This document shows, one piece after another, positions 34,196 to 42,595 of a stretch of 61,524 nt of DNA; the stretch's first letter is position 1, and each line of letters opens with the position of its first letter. The DNA is from an uncultured Oscillospiraceae bacterium (GTDB lineage: Bacteria; Bacillota; Clostridia; Oscillospirales; Oscillospiraceae), in assembly GCA_910577525.1 (NCBI GenBank), contig CAJTLI010000006.1:1-61524 (forward strand). The letters run 5' to 3'. The notes under the pieces were generated by a model. It did not search any database. It worked only from the letters and a program-made list of their open reading frames with translations, and was not told where the DNA came from. The position numbers were made by a program, and so were the translations under genes.

Positions 34196-34719
34196 AGCGA
34201 ATTTTGTACACGGAAGAGGAGCTGCGCCGCCGGGTGAAGGAGCTGGGGGCCCAGATCACCGCCGACTACGCCGGGCGGAATCCCCTGCTGGTGTCCGTCC
34301 TCCGGGGGTCCTACATCTTCATGGCCGACCTGACCCGGGCCATCGGCCTGGACGTGACGGTGGACTTTATGGCCGTGTCCTCCTACGGGGCGGGCACCGT
34401 CAGCTCGGGGCAGGTGGAGATCAAGAAGGACCTGTCCGACTCCATTGAGGGCCGGGACCTCATCATTGTGGAGGACATTCTGGACTCGGGCAACACCTTG
34501 TATTACCTCATGAAGGTGCTCCGGGCCCGAAAACCCGCCTCCATCCGCATCTGCGCCCTGATGGACAAGCCGGAGCGGCGCACCAAGCCCATCACCGCCG
34601 ACTACGCCGGCTTCACCATCCCCGACGCCTTTATTGTGGGCTACGGGCTGGACTACGCCGAGCGCTACCGCAACCTGCCCTATGTGGGCATACTGAAACC
34701 GTCGGTATATGAGAAATAG
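34180..34719 (+). CDS. hpt: hypoxanthine phosphoribosyltransferase
   Basis: 179 residues. The PRPP-binding loop is LIIVEDILDSGNTLYYL; LVSVLRGSYIFMADL and DFMAVSSYGAGTVSSG are the other family blocks. It salvages hypoxanthine (and guanine) to nucleotides. tilS-hpt-ftsH is the conserved Firmicute order; it overlaps tilS by 16 bases, with GGAGG before its ATG. The stop codon TAG is the first three bases of repeat copy C. Confidence 0.97.
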   Translation: MHKDVERILYTEEELRRRVKELGAQITADYAGRNPLLVSVLRGSYIFMADLTRAIGLDVTVDFMAVSSYGAGTVSSGQVEIKKDLSDSIEGRDLIIVEDILDSGNTLYYLMKVLRARKPASIRICALMDKPERRTKPITADYAGFTIPDAFIVGYGLDYAERYRNLPYVGILKPSVYEK

Positions 34720-34923
34720 CGCGAAGCCGTCGTGAGCCGCGCGGATGGACCGGAGCGAGGGGCGATGCCCGCCGGTGGCGGGCGTCCATCGCCGACCGAG
34801 CCGAAGGCGAGACCCGAGCGCAGAACCGCAGAGCGGTTCGGAGACCAGCCCGAGTCGGCGGGAAACCGCGCGCCGCGAACAGGCGCAGCGTGACAACAAG
34901 CGCGAAGCCGTCGTGAGCCGCGC
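34718..34923 (+). repeat. interspersed intergenic element, copy C with duplicated 5' module
   Basis: Begins in the hpt stop codon. The 25-base 5' module (containing GAAGCCGTCGTGAGCCGCGC) is present identically at 34718-34742 and 34899-34923. The central part has GGCGATG pairing with CATCGCC around CCCGCC/GGCGGG, plus an additional GAACCGC/GCGGTTC hairpin at about 34823-34839; then the 3' module (GCGCCGCGAACAGGCGCAGC). Confidence 0.8.
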
Positions 34924-34931
34924 AAAGTAAC

Positions 34932-34947
34932 GGGCGGATATCCGCCC
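34932..34947. repeat. 16-base palindrome before ftsH
   Basis: GGGCGGATATCCGCCC, a perfect palindrome, directly upstream of the ftsH ribosome binding site. The same core appears at 23146-23213. Confidence 0.8.
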
Positions 34948-34963
34948 AAAAGGAGAACATATT

Positions 34964-36829
34964 TTGAAGCATACGAGATTTCGGAGCGCCGCCCTCTACA
35001 TCCTCGTGATCCTGGCCCTCTTGTGGGGGCTGACCCTGTTTACCGGGAGCAGAAAGGACTATGTGTCCTATTCCACCGTCCGGTCCTGCTTCCAGCGGGA
35101 GCAGGTGGTCCGCTTCTCCGTGGACGGCGGGGGCGTGCTGTCCATGGAGCTGAAGGACGGCTCCGTCCGCCGCCACGCCCTGGCCGACGTGGACGCCTTC
35201 CGGCAGGAGCTGGGCTCCCTCTACGCCCAGCAGTACGAGCGGGGCGTGCTGAAAAGCTACGACTTCCAGCAGAGGTACGAGATGCCCCTGTGGCTCATCG
35301 TGCTGCTGCCCTGCGCCGTGTCGGCGGCGCTGGCCCTGGGGCTGTGGGTGGTGCTGGGCGCGCGGCAGCAGGCCGCCCAGGGGGGGGGCGGAGGCGGCCC
35401 CGGCCCCAGCCGCTTCGGCCAGGCCCGCACCACCGACGGCGGGAACACCGCCGTCACCTTTGCCGACGTGGCCGGGGCCCAGGAGGAGAAGCAGGAGCTC
35501 CAGGAGCTGGTGGACTTCCTGAAGGAGCCCCAGAAGTTCATCGACCTGGGGGCCCGCATCCCCAAGGGGGTGCTGCTGGTGGGCCCGCCGGGCACCGGTA
35601 AGACCCTGCTGGCCCGGGCGGTGGCCGGGGAGGCGGGGGTCAAGTTCCTGTCCATCTCCGGCTCCGACTTCGTGGAGCTGTATGTGGGCGTGGGCGCCTC
35701 CCGGGTCCGGGACCTGTTTGACCAGGCCAAGAAGGAGTCCCCCGCCATCGTGTTCATCGACGAGATCGACGCCGTGGGCCGCCAGCGGGGCGCGGGCCTG
35801 GGCGGCGGCCACGACGAGCGGGAGCAGACCCTGAACCAGCTGCTGGTGGAGATGGACGGCTTTGCCGCCAACGAGGGGGTCATCGTGCTGGCCGCCACCA
35901 ACCGGCAGGACATTCTGGACCCCGCCCTGCTGCGCCCCGGCCGGTTCGACCGGCAGGTGTACGTGGGCAGGCCGGACATGCGGGGCCGGGAGGAGATTCT
36001 GCGGGTCCACACCCGGAAAAAGCCCCTGGCCGACGACGTGGATTTGAAGGAGATCGCCCGGCAGACCACCGGCTTCACCGGGGCGGACCTGGAGAACCTG
36101 ATGAACGAGTCCGCCCTGCTGGCCGCCCGGAAGGACCAGCCCTATATCACCCTGGCCGACGTGCAGGAGTCGGTCATCAAGGTCATCGCCGGTCCGGAGA
36201 AAAAGAGCCGGGTGAAGCTGGAGGAGGACAAGCGCATCACCGCCTACCACGAGGCGGGCCACGCCGTGGTGAGCCGCGCCCTGCCCACCCAGGACCCGGT
36301 GCACCAGATCACCATCGTCCCCCGGGGGGACGCGGCGGGCATGACCATCAACCGGCCCCAAGAGGACCGGGACCACGTCACCCGCCAGCGGCTGGCGGAG
36401 ACCCTGTCCACCCTGCTGGGGGGGCGGTGCGCCGAGGAGACCGCCCTGGGCTTTGTGTGCACCGGCGCGGTGAGCGACCTCCAGCGGGCCACTCAGATCG
36501 CCCGGGACATGGTGACGAAATACGGCATGAGCCGGAACCTGGGCCACGCCGCCTTCACCTCCGGCCACGACGAGGTGTTCATCGGCCGGTCCATGGCCCA
36601 GGCCAAGCCCTACTCCGAGCAGACCGCCGCCCTCATCGACCAGGAGGTGAAGGAGCTGCTGGACGAGGCCTACGCCCGCTGCCGGGAGATCCTGAAGCGG
36701 GACCGGGACAAGCTGGAGCTGGTGGCCCAATTTCTGCTGGAGCACGAGACCATGGACGCCAGACAGTTTCAGCTGGCCTATGACAATCCGGCGGCCCTGA
36801 TGTCCGCCGGCGACGGGACGGAGCGCTGA
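34964..36829 (+). CDS. ftsH: ATP-dependent zinc metalloprotease FtsH
   Basis: 621 residues with a TTG start (AAAAGGAG about eight bases upstream). Two membrane helices (about residues 8-25 and 106-127) flank a small outer domain. The AAA domain has DVAGAQEEKQELQELVDFL, Walker A GPPGTGKTLLARA, Walker B IVFIDEIDAVG and the second region of homology; the protease domain has AYHEAGHAVV for zinc. A Gly-rich linker follows the second helix. FtsH degrades damaged or regulatory membrane and cytosolic proteins. Usual length and usual place after hpt. Confidence 0.98.
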   Translation: MKHTRFRSAALYILVILALLWGLTLFTGSRKDYVSYSTVRSCFQREQVVRFSVDGGGVLSMELKDGSVRRHALADVDAFRQELGSLYAQQYERGVLKSYDFQQRYEMPLWLIVLLPCAVSAALALGLWVVLGARQQAAQGGGGGGPGPSRFGQARTTDGGNTAVTFADVAGAQEEKQELQELVDFLKEPQKFIDLGARIPKGVLLVGPPGTGKTLLARAVAGEAGVKFLSISGSDFVELYVGVGASRVRDLFDQAKKESPAIVFIDEIDAVGRQRGAGLGGGHDEREQTLNQLLVEMDGFAANEGVIVLAATNRQDILDPALLRPGRFDRQVYVGRPDMRGREEILRVHTRKKPLADDVDLKEIARQTTGFTGADLENLMNESALLAARKDQPYITLADVQESVIKVIAGPEKKSRVKLEEDKRITAYHEAGHAVVSRALPTQDPVHQITIVPRGDAAGMTINRPQEDRDHVTRQRLAETLSTLLGGRCAEETALGFVCTGAVSDLQRATQIARDMVTKYGMSRNLGHAAFTSGHDEVFIGRSMAQAKPYSEQTAALIDQEVKELLDEAYARCREILKRDRDKLELVAQFLLEHETMDARQFQLAYDNPAALMSAGDGTER

Positions 36830-36832
36830 GGC

Positions 36833-37456
36833 ATGGAAAACTGGGATTCGGAACTCAATCAGGAACCGGCGGAGGAACAGCCTGTCCAGGCCGGCGAGGC
36901 CCCCTCCGGGGCCAAGACCCGCCGGGACTCCTCCGACGGAAAGGACCTGTACCTGAACGTGCGGGTGCTGGTGGTCATCATGGCGGTGTTCGTGCTGATG
37001 TTCACCTTTGTGGCCCGCATCATCGTGGTCAGCGGCCCCTCCATGGAGGACACCCTTTGGGGAGGGGACCTGATGCTGGTGTGGTCCCTGGTCTACGAGC
37101 CCCGGCAGGGAGATATCGTGGTGCTCACCCAGGAGAGCTATCAGGAGGACTCCATTGTCAAGCGGGTCATCGCCGTGGGGGGGCAGTCCGTGGATATCGA
37201 CTACTACTCCGGCAAGGTGTACGTGGACGGCAGGCCCCTGGAGGAGACCTACATCAAGGAGCGGATGCAGGTGCCCCATTACGGCGAGGGACTCAACCAC
37301 GTCACGGTGCCCGAGGGCTGCATCTTCGTCATGGGGGACAACCGCAACAACTCCGCCGACAGCCGCTATCCCGACATCGGCATTGTGGACACACGGTGCG
37401 TCATTGGCCGGGGCGTGGCGGTGCTGTTCCCGTTCCACCACTGGAAGGGGCTGTGA
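36833..37456 (+). CDS. lepB: signal peptidase I
   Basis: 207 residues. One N-terminal membrane helix (about residues 43-65), then the catalytic boxes: SGPSMEDTLWGGD with the nucleophilic serine, DSIVKRVIAVGGQSVDI with the general-base lysine, and FVMGDNRNNSADSR. It removes signal peptides from exported proteins on the outer side of the membrane. An acidic, Pro/Gln/Ala-rich cytoplasmic N-terminus of about 35 residues is typical for Firmicutes. It starts three bases after the ftsH stop codon. Confidence 0.95.
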   Translation: MENWDSELNQEPAEEQPVQAGEAPSGAKTRRDSSDGKDLYLNVRVLVVIMAVFVLMFTFVARIIVVSGPSMEDTLWGGDLMLVWSLVYEPRQGDIVVLTQESYQEDSIVKRVIAVGGQSVDIDYYSGKVYVDGRPLEETYIKERMQVPHYGEGLNHVTVPEGCIFVMGDNRNNSADSRYPDIGIVDTRCVIGRGVAVLFPFHHWKGL

Positions 37457-37508
37457 CCATGGCCCCCGAGTTTTTCGCGCGGGCCAAGCCGCGCGGGGAG
37501 GTGTCCCG

Positions 37509-38450
37509 ATGAACCTTTTTGTGAATAAACGTTTTTCCAGCCGGCTGGTCTGGCTCCTGTCCACCCTGGCCGCGGCCCTCGTGTGCGCCGCCCTGCGGCG
37601 GTGGCAGCTGGACTCCGCCTTCGAGGCGGGCGCCGGCCTGCCCATACCGGGGGCCCAGTCCAGCGTGATCCTGGCCTGTGTGCTGGTGATGGCGGCGGCC
37701 TGGTTCGTCCTTCTGGCCCTGGGCCAGCCGGTGTCCAAACGGCCCTGGACGGAGGGCCAGGCCCACCGCTGGGACCTGGTGTTTCTGGACGCGGGGGACC
37801 CGGTGTACCCCATCCTGGTGGTGCTGGCGGCCTTTCTGGCCCTGGCGGCGGCGCCGGTGCTGCTGCCCATGGCCCTGAATCAGTGGTCCGCCTATCAGGC
37901 CGCCGTCCAGTCCGGGCTCACCCCCCCCAGCAGCAACGGGGTGCTGTCCGCTGCCACGGCCCTGGGGGCTCTGCTGGCCTTCCTGGGCCTGCTCCAGATG
38001 GGGCGGGACGGGCTGCACCCCGGGCGGCGGGGCAAGGGCGGCTTTTCCGCCGCTCTGCCCGGCATCGCCGGGTGCATCTGGCTGATGGAGAGCTTCCGGG
38101 CCCACGCCGCCAATCCCGTGCTGTGGGACTACGCGCCCCTGCTGCTGTCCATCGTGTGCGGGATGCTGTTTTTCATGGACTTCGCCGGCATGTCCGCCGG
38201 AGCCGCCCGGCCCACCCGGCTTTTGTGGCTGGCGGCCATGACCCTGGTGCTGTCCGCCGTGTCCCTCACCTCCGCCGCGGCGGAGGGCGGCTGGCACGAC
38301 CTGCTGCTGCTGGCCGCCCAGGGGCTGGCGGCGGCGGCGGTGCTGTGGCGTCTGCCCCCCAAGCTGGAAAGCCCGCCGCAGCCCCGCGGCATATCCATCC
38401 CCCAACGCACTGGGGAGTCAAGCATACAGGAGGAAACCGACGATGAATGA
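37509..38450 (+). CDS. polytopic membrane protein of unknown function
   Basis: 313 residues with about seven hydrophobic segments (for example LVWLLSTLAAALVCAAL, VILACVLVMAAAWFVLLAL, YPILVVLAAFLALAAAPVLL). No family motif recognised. GGGGAGG precedes the ATG; its end overlaps metG by eight bases. A hydrophilic, Pro-rich C-terminal tail follows the last helix. The position between lepB and metG suggests transcription with these housekeeping genes but gives no function. Confidence 0.8.
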   Translation: MNLFVNKRFSSRLVWLLSTLAAALVCAALRRWQLDSAFEAGAGLPIPGAQSSVILACVLVMAAAWFVLLALGQPVSKRPWTEGQAHRWDLVFLDAGDPVYPILVVLAAFLALAAAPVLLPMALNQWSAYQAAVQSGLTPPSSNGVLSAATALGALLAFLGLLQMGRDGLHPGRRGKGGFSAALPGIAGCIWLMESFRAHAANPVLWDYAPLLLSIVCGMLFFMDFAGMSAGAARPTRLLWLAAMTLVLSAVSLTSAAAEGGWHDLLLLAAQGLAAAAVLWRLPPKLESPPQPRGISIPQRTGESSIQEETDDE

Positions 38451-40419
38451 CAAGAGATTCTATATCACCACCCCCATCTACTACCCGTCCGGAAAGCTGC
38501 ACATCGGCCACGCCTACAGCACCGTGGCCACCGACGCCATGGCCCGGTACAAGCGGCTGTGCGGGTACGACGTGATGTTCCTCACCGGCACCGATGAGCA
38601 CGGCCAGAAGATCGAAAGCAAGGCCAAGGAGGCCGGGGTCACCCCCCAGGAATTTGTGGACAATATCGTGGCGGCCCCCGGCGGGGTGCTGGATCTGTGG
38701 AAGCTGATGAACATCAGCTACGACCGCTTTATCCGCACCACGGATGATTACCATGTGGAATCTATTCAGAAAATATTCCGGGCAATGTACGACAAGGGGG
38801 ACATTTACAAGGGCGCCTACAAGGGCAAGTACTGCACCCCCTGCGAGTCCTTCTGGACGGAGAGCCAGCTGGTGGACGGCAAGTGCCCCGACTGCGGCCG
38901 GGAGGTTCACGACGCGGAGGAGGAGGCCTACTTCTTCCGGGCGTCCAAGTACGCCGGCCGCGTCCGGGATCTGCTGCTGAACACCGGCTTCCTGGAGCCC
39001 CGCTCCCGGGTGAACGAGATGGTGAACAACTTCATCGACTGTGAGGGGGGCTTGCAGGATCTCTGCGTGTCCCGCACCTCCTTCACCTGGGGGGTGCCCG
39101 TGGACTTCGACCCGGGCCACGTGGTGTACGTGTGGCTGGACGCCCTGTTTAACTATATGACCGCCCTGGGTTATCAAAACGATAAATATAACGACCTGGA
39201 GAGGTTCTGGCCCGCCGACGCCCATTTCGTGGGCAAGGAGATCGTCCGCTTCCACGCCATCTACTGGCCCGCCTTCCTCATGAGTATGGAGCTGCCCCTG
39301 CCCAAGAAGGTGTACGGCCACGGCTTGCTCAACTTCAACGGGGACAAGATGTCCAAGTCCAAGGGGAACGTGGTGGACCCCCACCTGCTGTCGGAGCGGT
39401 ACGGGGTGGACGCCCTGCGGTTCTTCCTGCTGCGCTCCTTCCCCTTCGGGAGCGACGGGAACTTCACCAACGAGCTGCTGATCCAGACCATCAACAACGA
39501 CCTGGCCAACGATCTGGGCAATCTGGTCAGCCGCACCACCGCCATGGCGGAGAAGTATTTCGGCGGCAGGCTCCCGGAGGCCCGGCAGGAAAATCCAGAG
39601 CTGGACGGCAGCTTGACCTCCCTGGTCTCCGGCCTGCGGGGACGGTACGAGGAGCAGATGGAGAAGTTCCAGTTCCAGAACGCTCTGGAGGATATTTTCA
39701 AGGTCATCCAGCGGGCGAATAAGTATATCGACGAGAACGCCCCCTGGGCGCTGGCCAAGGATATGGACGTCAACGGCCCCCGGCTGGCGGCGGTGCTCTA
39801 TAACCTGCTTGAGGCCGTGCGGATTTGTACAGTGCTGCTCACTCCCTTCATGCCGGAGAGCTGTGAGAAGATTTTCGCCCAAATCGGGGCAGAGGAGACC
39901 GCCCGGACCTGGGACAGCGCGGCGCAATGGGGCGTCCTGCCCGCCGCTGTGTCCGTCACCAAGGGAGAAAACCTGTTCCCCCGCATCGACATGGCAAAGG
40001 AGCTGGCCGAGCTGGACGCCATCCAGGAGGAGGCCAAAAAGGCGGCGCTCCCCGCCGTCGAGATCGAGCCCCTCAGCCAGGAACAGGTGGACTTCGACAC
40101 CTTCTGCAAGTCCGACTTCCGGGCGGTCAAGGTAAAGGACTGCCAGAACGTGAAGAAGTCCGACAAGCTGCTGAAGTTCACCCTGGACGACGGCACGGGA
40201 ACCGACCGGCAGATTTTGTCCGGCATCGCCAAGTGGTACAAGCCGGAGGAGCTGATCGGCAAAACCCTGGTGGCCATCGTCAACCTGCCCCCCCGGAAGA
40301 TGATGGGCCAGGAGAGCCAGGGTATGCTCATCTCCGCCGTCCACACCGAGCGGGGCGAGGAGCGCCTGCACCTGCTGATGGTGGACGGCGCCATCCCCGC
40401 CGGGGCCAAGCTGTGCTGA
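38443..40419 (+). CDS. metG: methionyl-tRNA synthetase
   Basis: 658 residues. The class I signatures are PSGKLHIGHAYST and DKMSKSKGNVV; one zinc knuckle is visible (CTPC...CPDC around residues 130-150). The C-terminal 105 residues (from about DFRAVKVKDCQNV) are an EMAPII-like tRNA-binding domain that helps dimerisation. Charges tRNA-Met in the cytoplasm. The ATG overlaps the previous gene by eight bases, with GGAGG upstream. Confidence 0.98.
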   Translation: MNDKRFYITTPIYYPSGKLHIGHAYSTVATDAMARYKRLCGYDVMFLTGTDEHGQKIESKAKEAGVTPQEFVDNIVAAPGGVLDLWKLMNISYDRFIRTTDDYHVESIQKIFRAMYDKGDIYKGAYKGKYCTPCESFWTESQLVDGKCPDCGREVHDAEEEAYFFRASKYAGRVRDLLLNTGFLEPRSRVNEMVNNFIDCEGGLQDLCVSRTSFTWGVPVDFDPGHVVYVWLDALFNYMTALGYQNDKYNDLERFWPADAHFVGKEIVRFHAIYWPAFLMSMELPLPKKVYGHGLLNFNGDKMSKSKGNVVDPHLLSERYGVDALRFFLLRSFPFGSDGNFTNELLIQTINNDLANDLGNLVSRTTAMAEKYFGGRLPEARQENPELDGSLTSLVSGLRGRYEEQMEKFQFQNALEDIFKVIQRANKYIDENAPWALAKDMDVNGPRLAAVLYNLLEAVRICTVLLTPFMPESCEKIFAQIGAEETARTWDSAAQWGVLPAAVSVTKGENLFPRIDMAKELAELDAIQEEAKKAALPAVEIEPLSQEQVDFDTFCKSDFRAVKVKDCQNVKKSDKLLKFTLDDGTGTDRQILSGIAKWYKPEELIGKTLVAIVNLPPRKMMGQESQGMLISAVHTERGEERLHLLMVDGAIPAGAKLC

Positions 40420-40473
40420 GTGACACCCCATCCCTTTGTGAATACAGGTTCGAAGAGAAAGAGGAGTGCCCCT

Positions 40474-41064
40474 ATGAGACAAATCACCTTCTCCTTCGCC
40501 GCGCTGATGCTCCTGCTGTCCCTGGCCTCCTGCGCTGAGGGTCCGCTGGTCTCCGGCCGCGGCGGGAGCGGAGCCATTACCCAGAGCCAGGATGGCGTGG
40601 CCGCGGGTGTCGCCGGCGACACCCTGCGCACCGCCCGGTTTGACATGACGCTGGAGAACCCCCAGACCTGTACGGAGTTTGACGGCCTGACCCCGGACCC
40701 GGGCTGCGCGCTGCTCACCGCCGACCTCACCCTCTATAATTACACCGCCGACAGCCAGCACGTCTCCGACGCCGATTTTCAAATTCTTTGGGATGTAGGC
40801 CAGGGGGAGGGCGCCGTTCCGGACGGGGACTGGCCGGTCTATCAGGAGATCACGGACGAAAACGGCGGCACGGCCTACACCACCAAATCCGACCGGCAGA
40901 TGCCGGTGGAGTTCACCCTGGCGGCCCAGGAGACCCGGACGGAGTTGCTGCTGTTTCAGGTGCCGGAGGATGCCCGGCAGTTCTGCGTCACCTTCCGGGA
41001 GGCCCCCGAGGACAGCGGACAGGACGGGGCCGGCGTCCTCTTCTGCGTCTGGTTTGGCCTATGA
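40474..41064 (+). CDS. putative lipoprotein
   Basis: 196 residues. The N-terminus MRQITFSFAALMLLLSLASC is a lipoprotein signal peptide with lipobox LASC, so Cys20 would be lipid-modified and the mature protein anchored outside the membrane. The rest is a beta-rich, acidic domain (TADLTLYNYTADSQHVSDADFQ) of the kind seen in DUF4352-like immunoglobulin-fold proteins, but I cannot assign it to a family. Its TGA overlaps the tatD start (ATGA). ATG chosen because GAGGAG lies nine bases upstream. Confidence 0.75.
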   Translation: MRQITFSFAALMLLLSLASCAEGPLVSGRGGSGAITQSQDGVAAGVAGDTLRTARFDMTLENPQTCTEFDGLTPDPGCALLTADLTLYNYTADSQHVSDADFQILWDVGQGEGAVPDGDWPVYQEITDENGGTAYTTKSDRQMPVEFTLAAQETRTELLLFQVPEDARQFCVTFREAPEDSGQDGAGVLFCVWFGL

Positions 41065-41834
41065 GCATGACGCTGTTTGACACCCACGCCCACTATGACG
41101 CCCGCCAGTTCGACGCCGACCGGGATCAGGTTCTCTCCGCCCTCCCCGCCCAGGGGGTGGAGCTGGTGGTCAACCCCGGCTGCGACCTGGACAGCTCCCG
41201 GCGCGCCGTCGGGCTGGCCCGGCGCTACCCCTTTGTCTACGCCGCCGTGGGAGTCCATCCGGAGGACTGCGGAAACTGGACGGAGGGAGATTTGGCGGAG
41301 CTGCGCGCCCTTGCGGCCCAGCCCAAGGTGGTGGCCATCGGAGAGATCGGCTTGGACTACTATTGGAAGGACAATCCCAGGGAGCTCCAGCAGCGGGTGT
41401 TTCGCTCACAGCTGGCCCTGGCCCGGGAGCTGGACCTGCCCGCCGTGGTCCACGACCGGGAGGCCCATGGGGACTGCATGGACATCGTGCGGGAGTTCCC
41501 CGGCGTGCGCGGGGTGTTCCACTGCTTCTCCGGCAGCGCCGAGATGGCCTGTGAGCTGGTGCGGCTGGGGTGGATGATCTCCTTCACCGGGGTGCTGACC
41601 TACAAAAACGCCCGCAAGGCGGTGGAGGCGGCCCAGGCCGTCCCCCTGGACCGGATCATGATCGAGACGGACAGCCCCTATATGGCCCCCGTCCCCTATC
41701 GGGGCCAGCGCAATCAATCCGGCTACGTGGCCCAGGTCTGTACCCGCCTGGCCGAGCTGAAGGGGCTGGACCCGGAACAATGTTCCAGGATCACTCTGGA
41801 GAACGGACGTAATTTCTTTCGAATTCCCGGTTAA
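41061..41834 (+). CDS. tatD: TatD family metal-dependent DNase
   Basis: 257 residues. LFDTHAHYDA provides the HxH metal ligands, VAIGEIGLDYYW the glutamate, FHCFSGSAEMA and IMIETDSPYMAPVPYRG the remaining ligands. The family acts as 3'-5' exonuclease or D-aminoacyl-tRNA deacylase; the precise role is not clear from the sequence. metG followed by tatD is a common Firmicute pair. Start shares four bases with the lipoprotein gene's stop. Confidence 0.95.
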   Translation: MSMTLFDTHAHYDARQFDADRDQVLSALPAQGVELVVNPGCDLDSSRRAVGLARRYPFVYAAVGVHPEDCGNWTEGDLAELRALAAQPKVVAIGEIGLDYYWKDNPRELQQRVFRSQLALARELDLPAVVHDREAHGDCMDIVREFPGVRGVFHCFSGSAEMACELVRLGWMISFTGVLTYKNARKAVEAAQAVPLDRIMIETDSPYMAPVPYRGQRNQSGYVAQVCTRLAELKGLDPEQCSRITLENGRNFFRIPG

Positions 41835-41928
41835 ATAGCCGGATTGGAGGAAATTTTGGTTTTTTATGGAAGAAAATGAAAATTTGTTCCTAAATATTTC
41901 TTTTTTTCGGTTTTTTTTCAATCTATGC

Positions 41929-41957
41929 TTGACAGCCTTTCCACACGGTGTTATACT
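41929..41957 (+). promoter_or_regulatory. promoter of the cold-shock gene
   Basis: TTGACA at 41929-41934, a 17-base spacer and TATACT at 41952-41957. Transcription would start near 41964, about 107 bases before the ATG. Confidence 0.8.
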
Positions 41958-41988
41958 GACAATGGTTTTGATGTATGAACTGATTAGT

Positions 41989-42023
41989 GCCCGCTCTTTC
42001 GTACACGAAAGGGCGGGCTTTTT
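41989..42023 (+). terminator. intrinsic terminator inside the cold-shock gene leader
   Basis: A 13-base-pair stem (41989-42001 with 42006-42018, one G-T pair), loop TACA and five T residues. It lies between promoter and ribosome binding site, so it would give an RNA of about 60 bases unless read through. Confidence 0.8.
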
Positions 42024-42070
42024 CCTTCTACTTTCAAAACGAATTTTTACAAATAAGGAGGATATAGGAA

Positions 42071-42289
42071 ATGAACGGGACTGTGAAATGGTTCAACGCT
42101 GAGAAGGGCTATGGCTTCATCACCCCCGACGACGGCACGGAGGACGTGTTTGTCCACTTCTCCGCCATCGTGGCCGAGGGCTACAAGAAGCTGCTGGAGG
42201 GTCAGAAGGTCACTTTCGAGACCGAGCCCGATCCCCGGGGCGCCAAGGGCGTGCGCGCCACCAACGTGGTCGCTCAGACCGAGGCGTAA
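42071..42289 (+). CDS. csp: cold shock protein, CspA family
   Basis: 72 residues. MNGTVKWFNAEKGYGFI contains RNP1 and VFVHFSAI RNP2, the single-stranded nucleic-acid-binding motifs of the five-strand cold-shock barrel. It acts as an RNA chaperone. AAGGAGG is placed 10-15 bases before the ATG. The presence of a terminator in its own leader suggests control at the level of transcript elongation, possibly by temperature or by Csp proteins themselves, which are known antiterminators in other bacteria. Confidence 0.97.
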   Translation: MNGTVKWFNAEKGYGFITPDDGTEDVFVHFSAIVAEGYKKLLEGQKVTFETEPDPRGAKGVRATNVVAQTEA

Positions 42290-42305
42290 GCTTCTCACCA
42301 TTCTG

Positions 42306-42450
42306 CCAGCAAAGCCGGACCCTCTCAGAGGGTCCGGCTTTGCTGGTCGAAAAAATATTTTCGACCAGCTACCTGCGATTTTTTGAACGCCATAACGTTC
42401 AAAAAATCGTTGATTGCACGTGAAAGACACCCCTCCTGGGTTTCTTTCAC
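42306..42450. repeat. array of four hairpins after the cold-shock gene
   Basis: H1: 42306-42325 pairs with 42327-42346. H2: 42343-42353 pairs with 42358-42368 and shares bases with the right arm of H1, so the two exclude each other. H3: 42376-42389 with 42396-42409. H4: 42420-42427 with 42443-42450. H1 is a good terminator for csp; the others are not explained by termination. Confidence 0.8.
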
Positions 42451-42501
42451 ACTATTCTTCCTTCCCGATGTTACCGCGCAGCGCTCTTGATCGACAGTCT
42501 G

Positions 42502-42532
42502 AGCCGGACCCTCTCAGAGGGCCCGGCTTTTG
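42502..42532. terminator. second copy of the H1 hairpin core
   Basis: Arms AGCCGGACCCTCT and AGAGGGCCCGGCT (one mismatch), followed by TTTT on the plus strand. The core is almost the same as that of the hairpin at 42306-42346, so this is a local duplication with decay. Confidence 0.65.
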
Positions 42533-42542
42533 AAAACAAGGG

Positions 42543-42568
42543 AAGAGCCCGCCGGACGGCGGGCTCTT
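42543..42568 (-). terminator. probable terminator of the HtrA gene
   Basis: An 11-base-pair stem (42543-42553 with 42558-42568). It lies 28 bases after the stop codon of the minus-strand gene; the T-run on that strand is weak. Confidence 0.55.
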
Positions 42569-42595
42569 CTCGCGGAACGGTTTGGAAAAAGCCGC

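Noticed and set aside
37457..37508. Short frame MAPEFFARAK between lepB and the next gene
   Set aside because: About 17 codons, no ribosome binding site of its own and no similarity known to me.
34631..37870. Very long open frame opposite ftsH and lepB (over 1000 codons), and similar ones opposite the ATPase, gdpP, metG, htrA and pepF genes
   Set aside because: They mirror real genes in GC-rich DNA, have strongly skewed His/Gly/Val/Leu composition, no ribosome binding sites and no recognisable domains.
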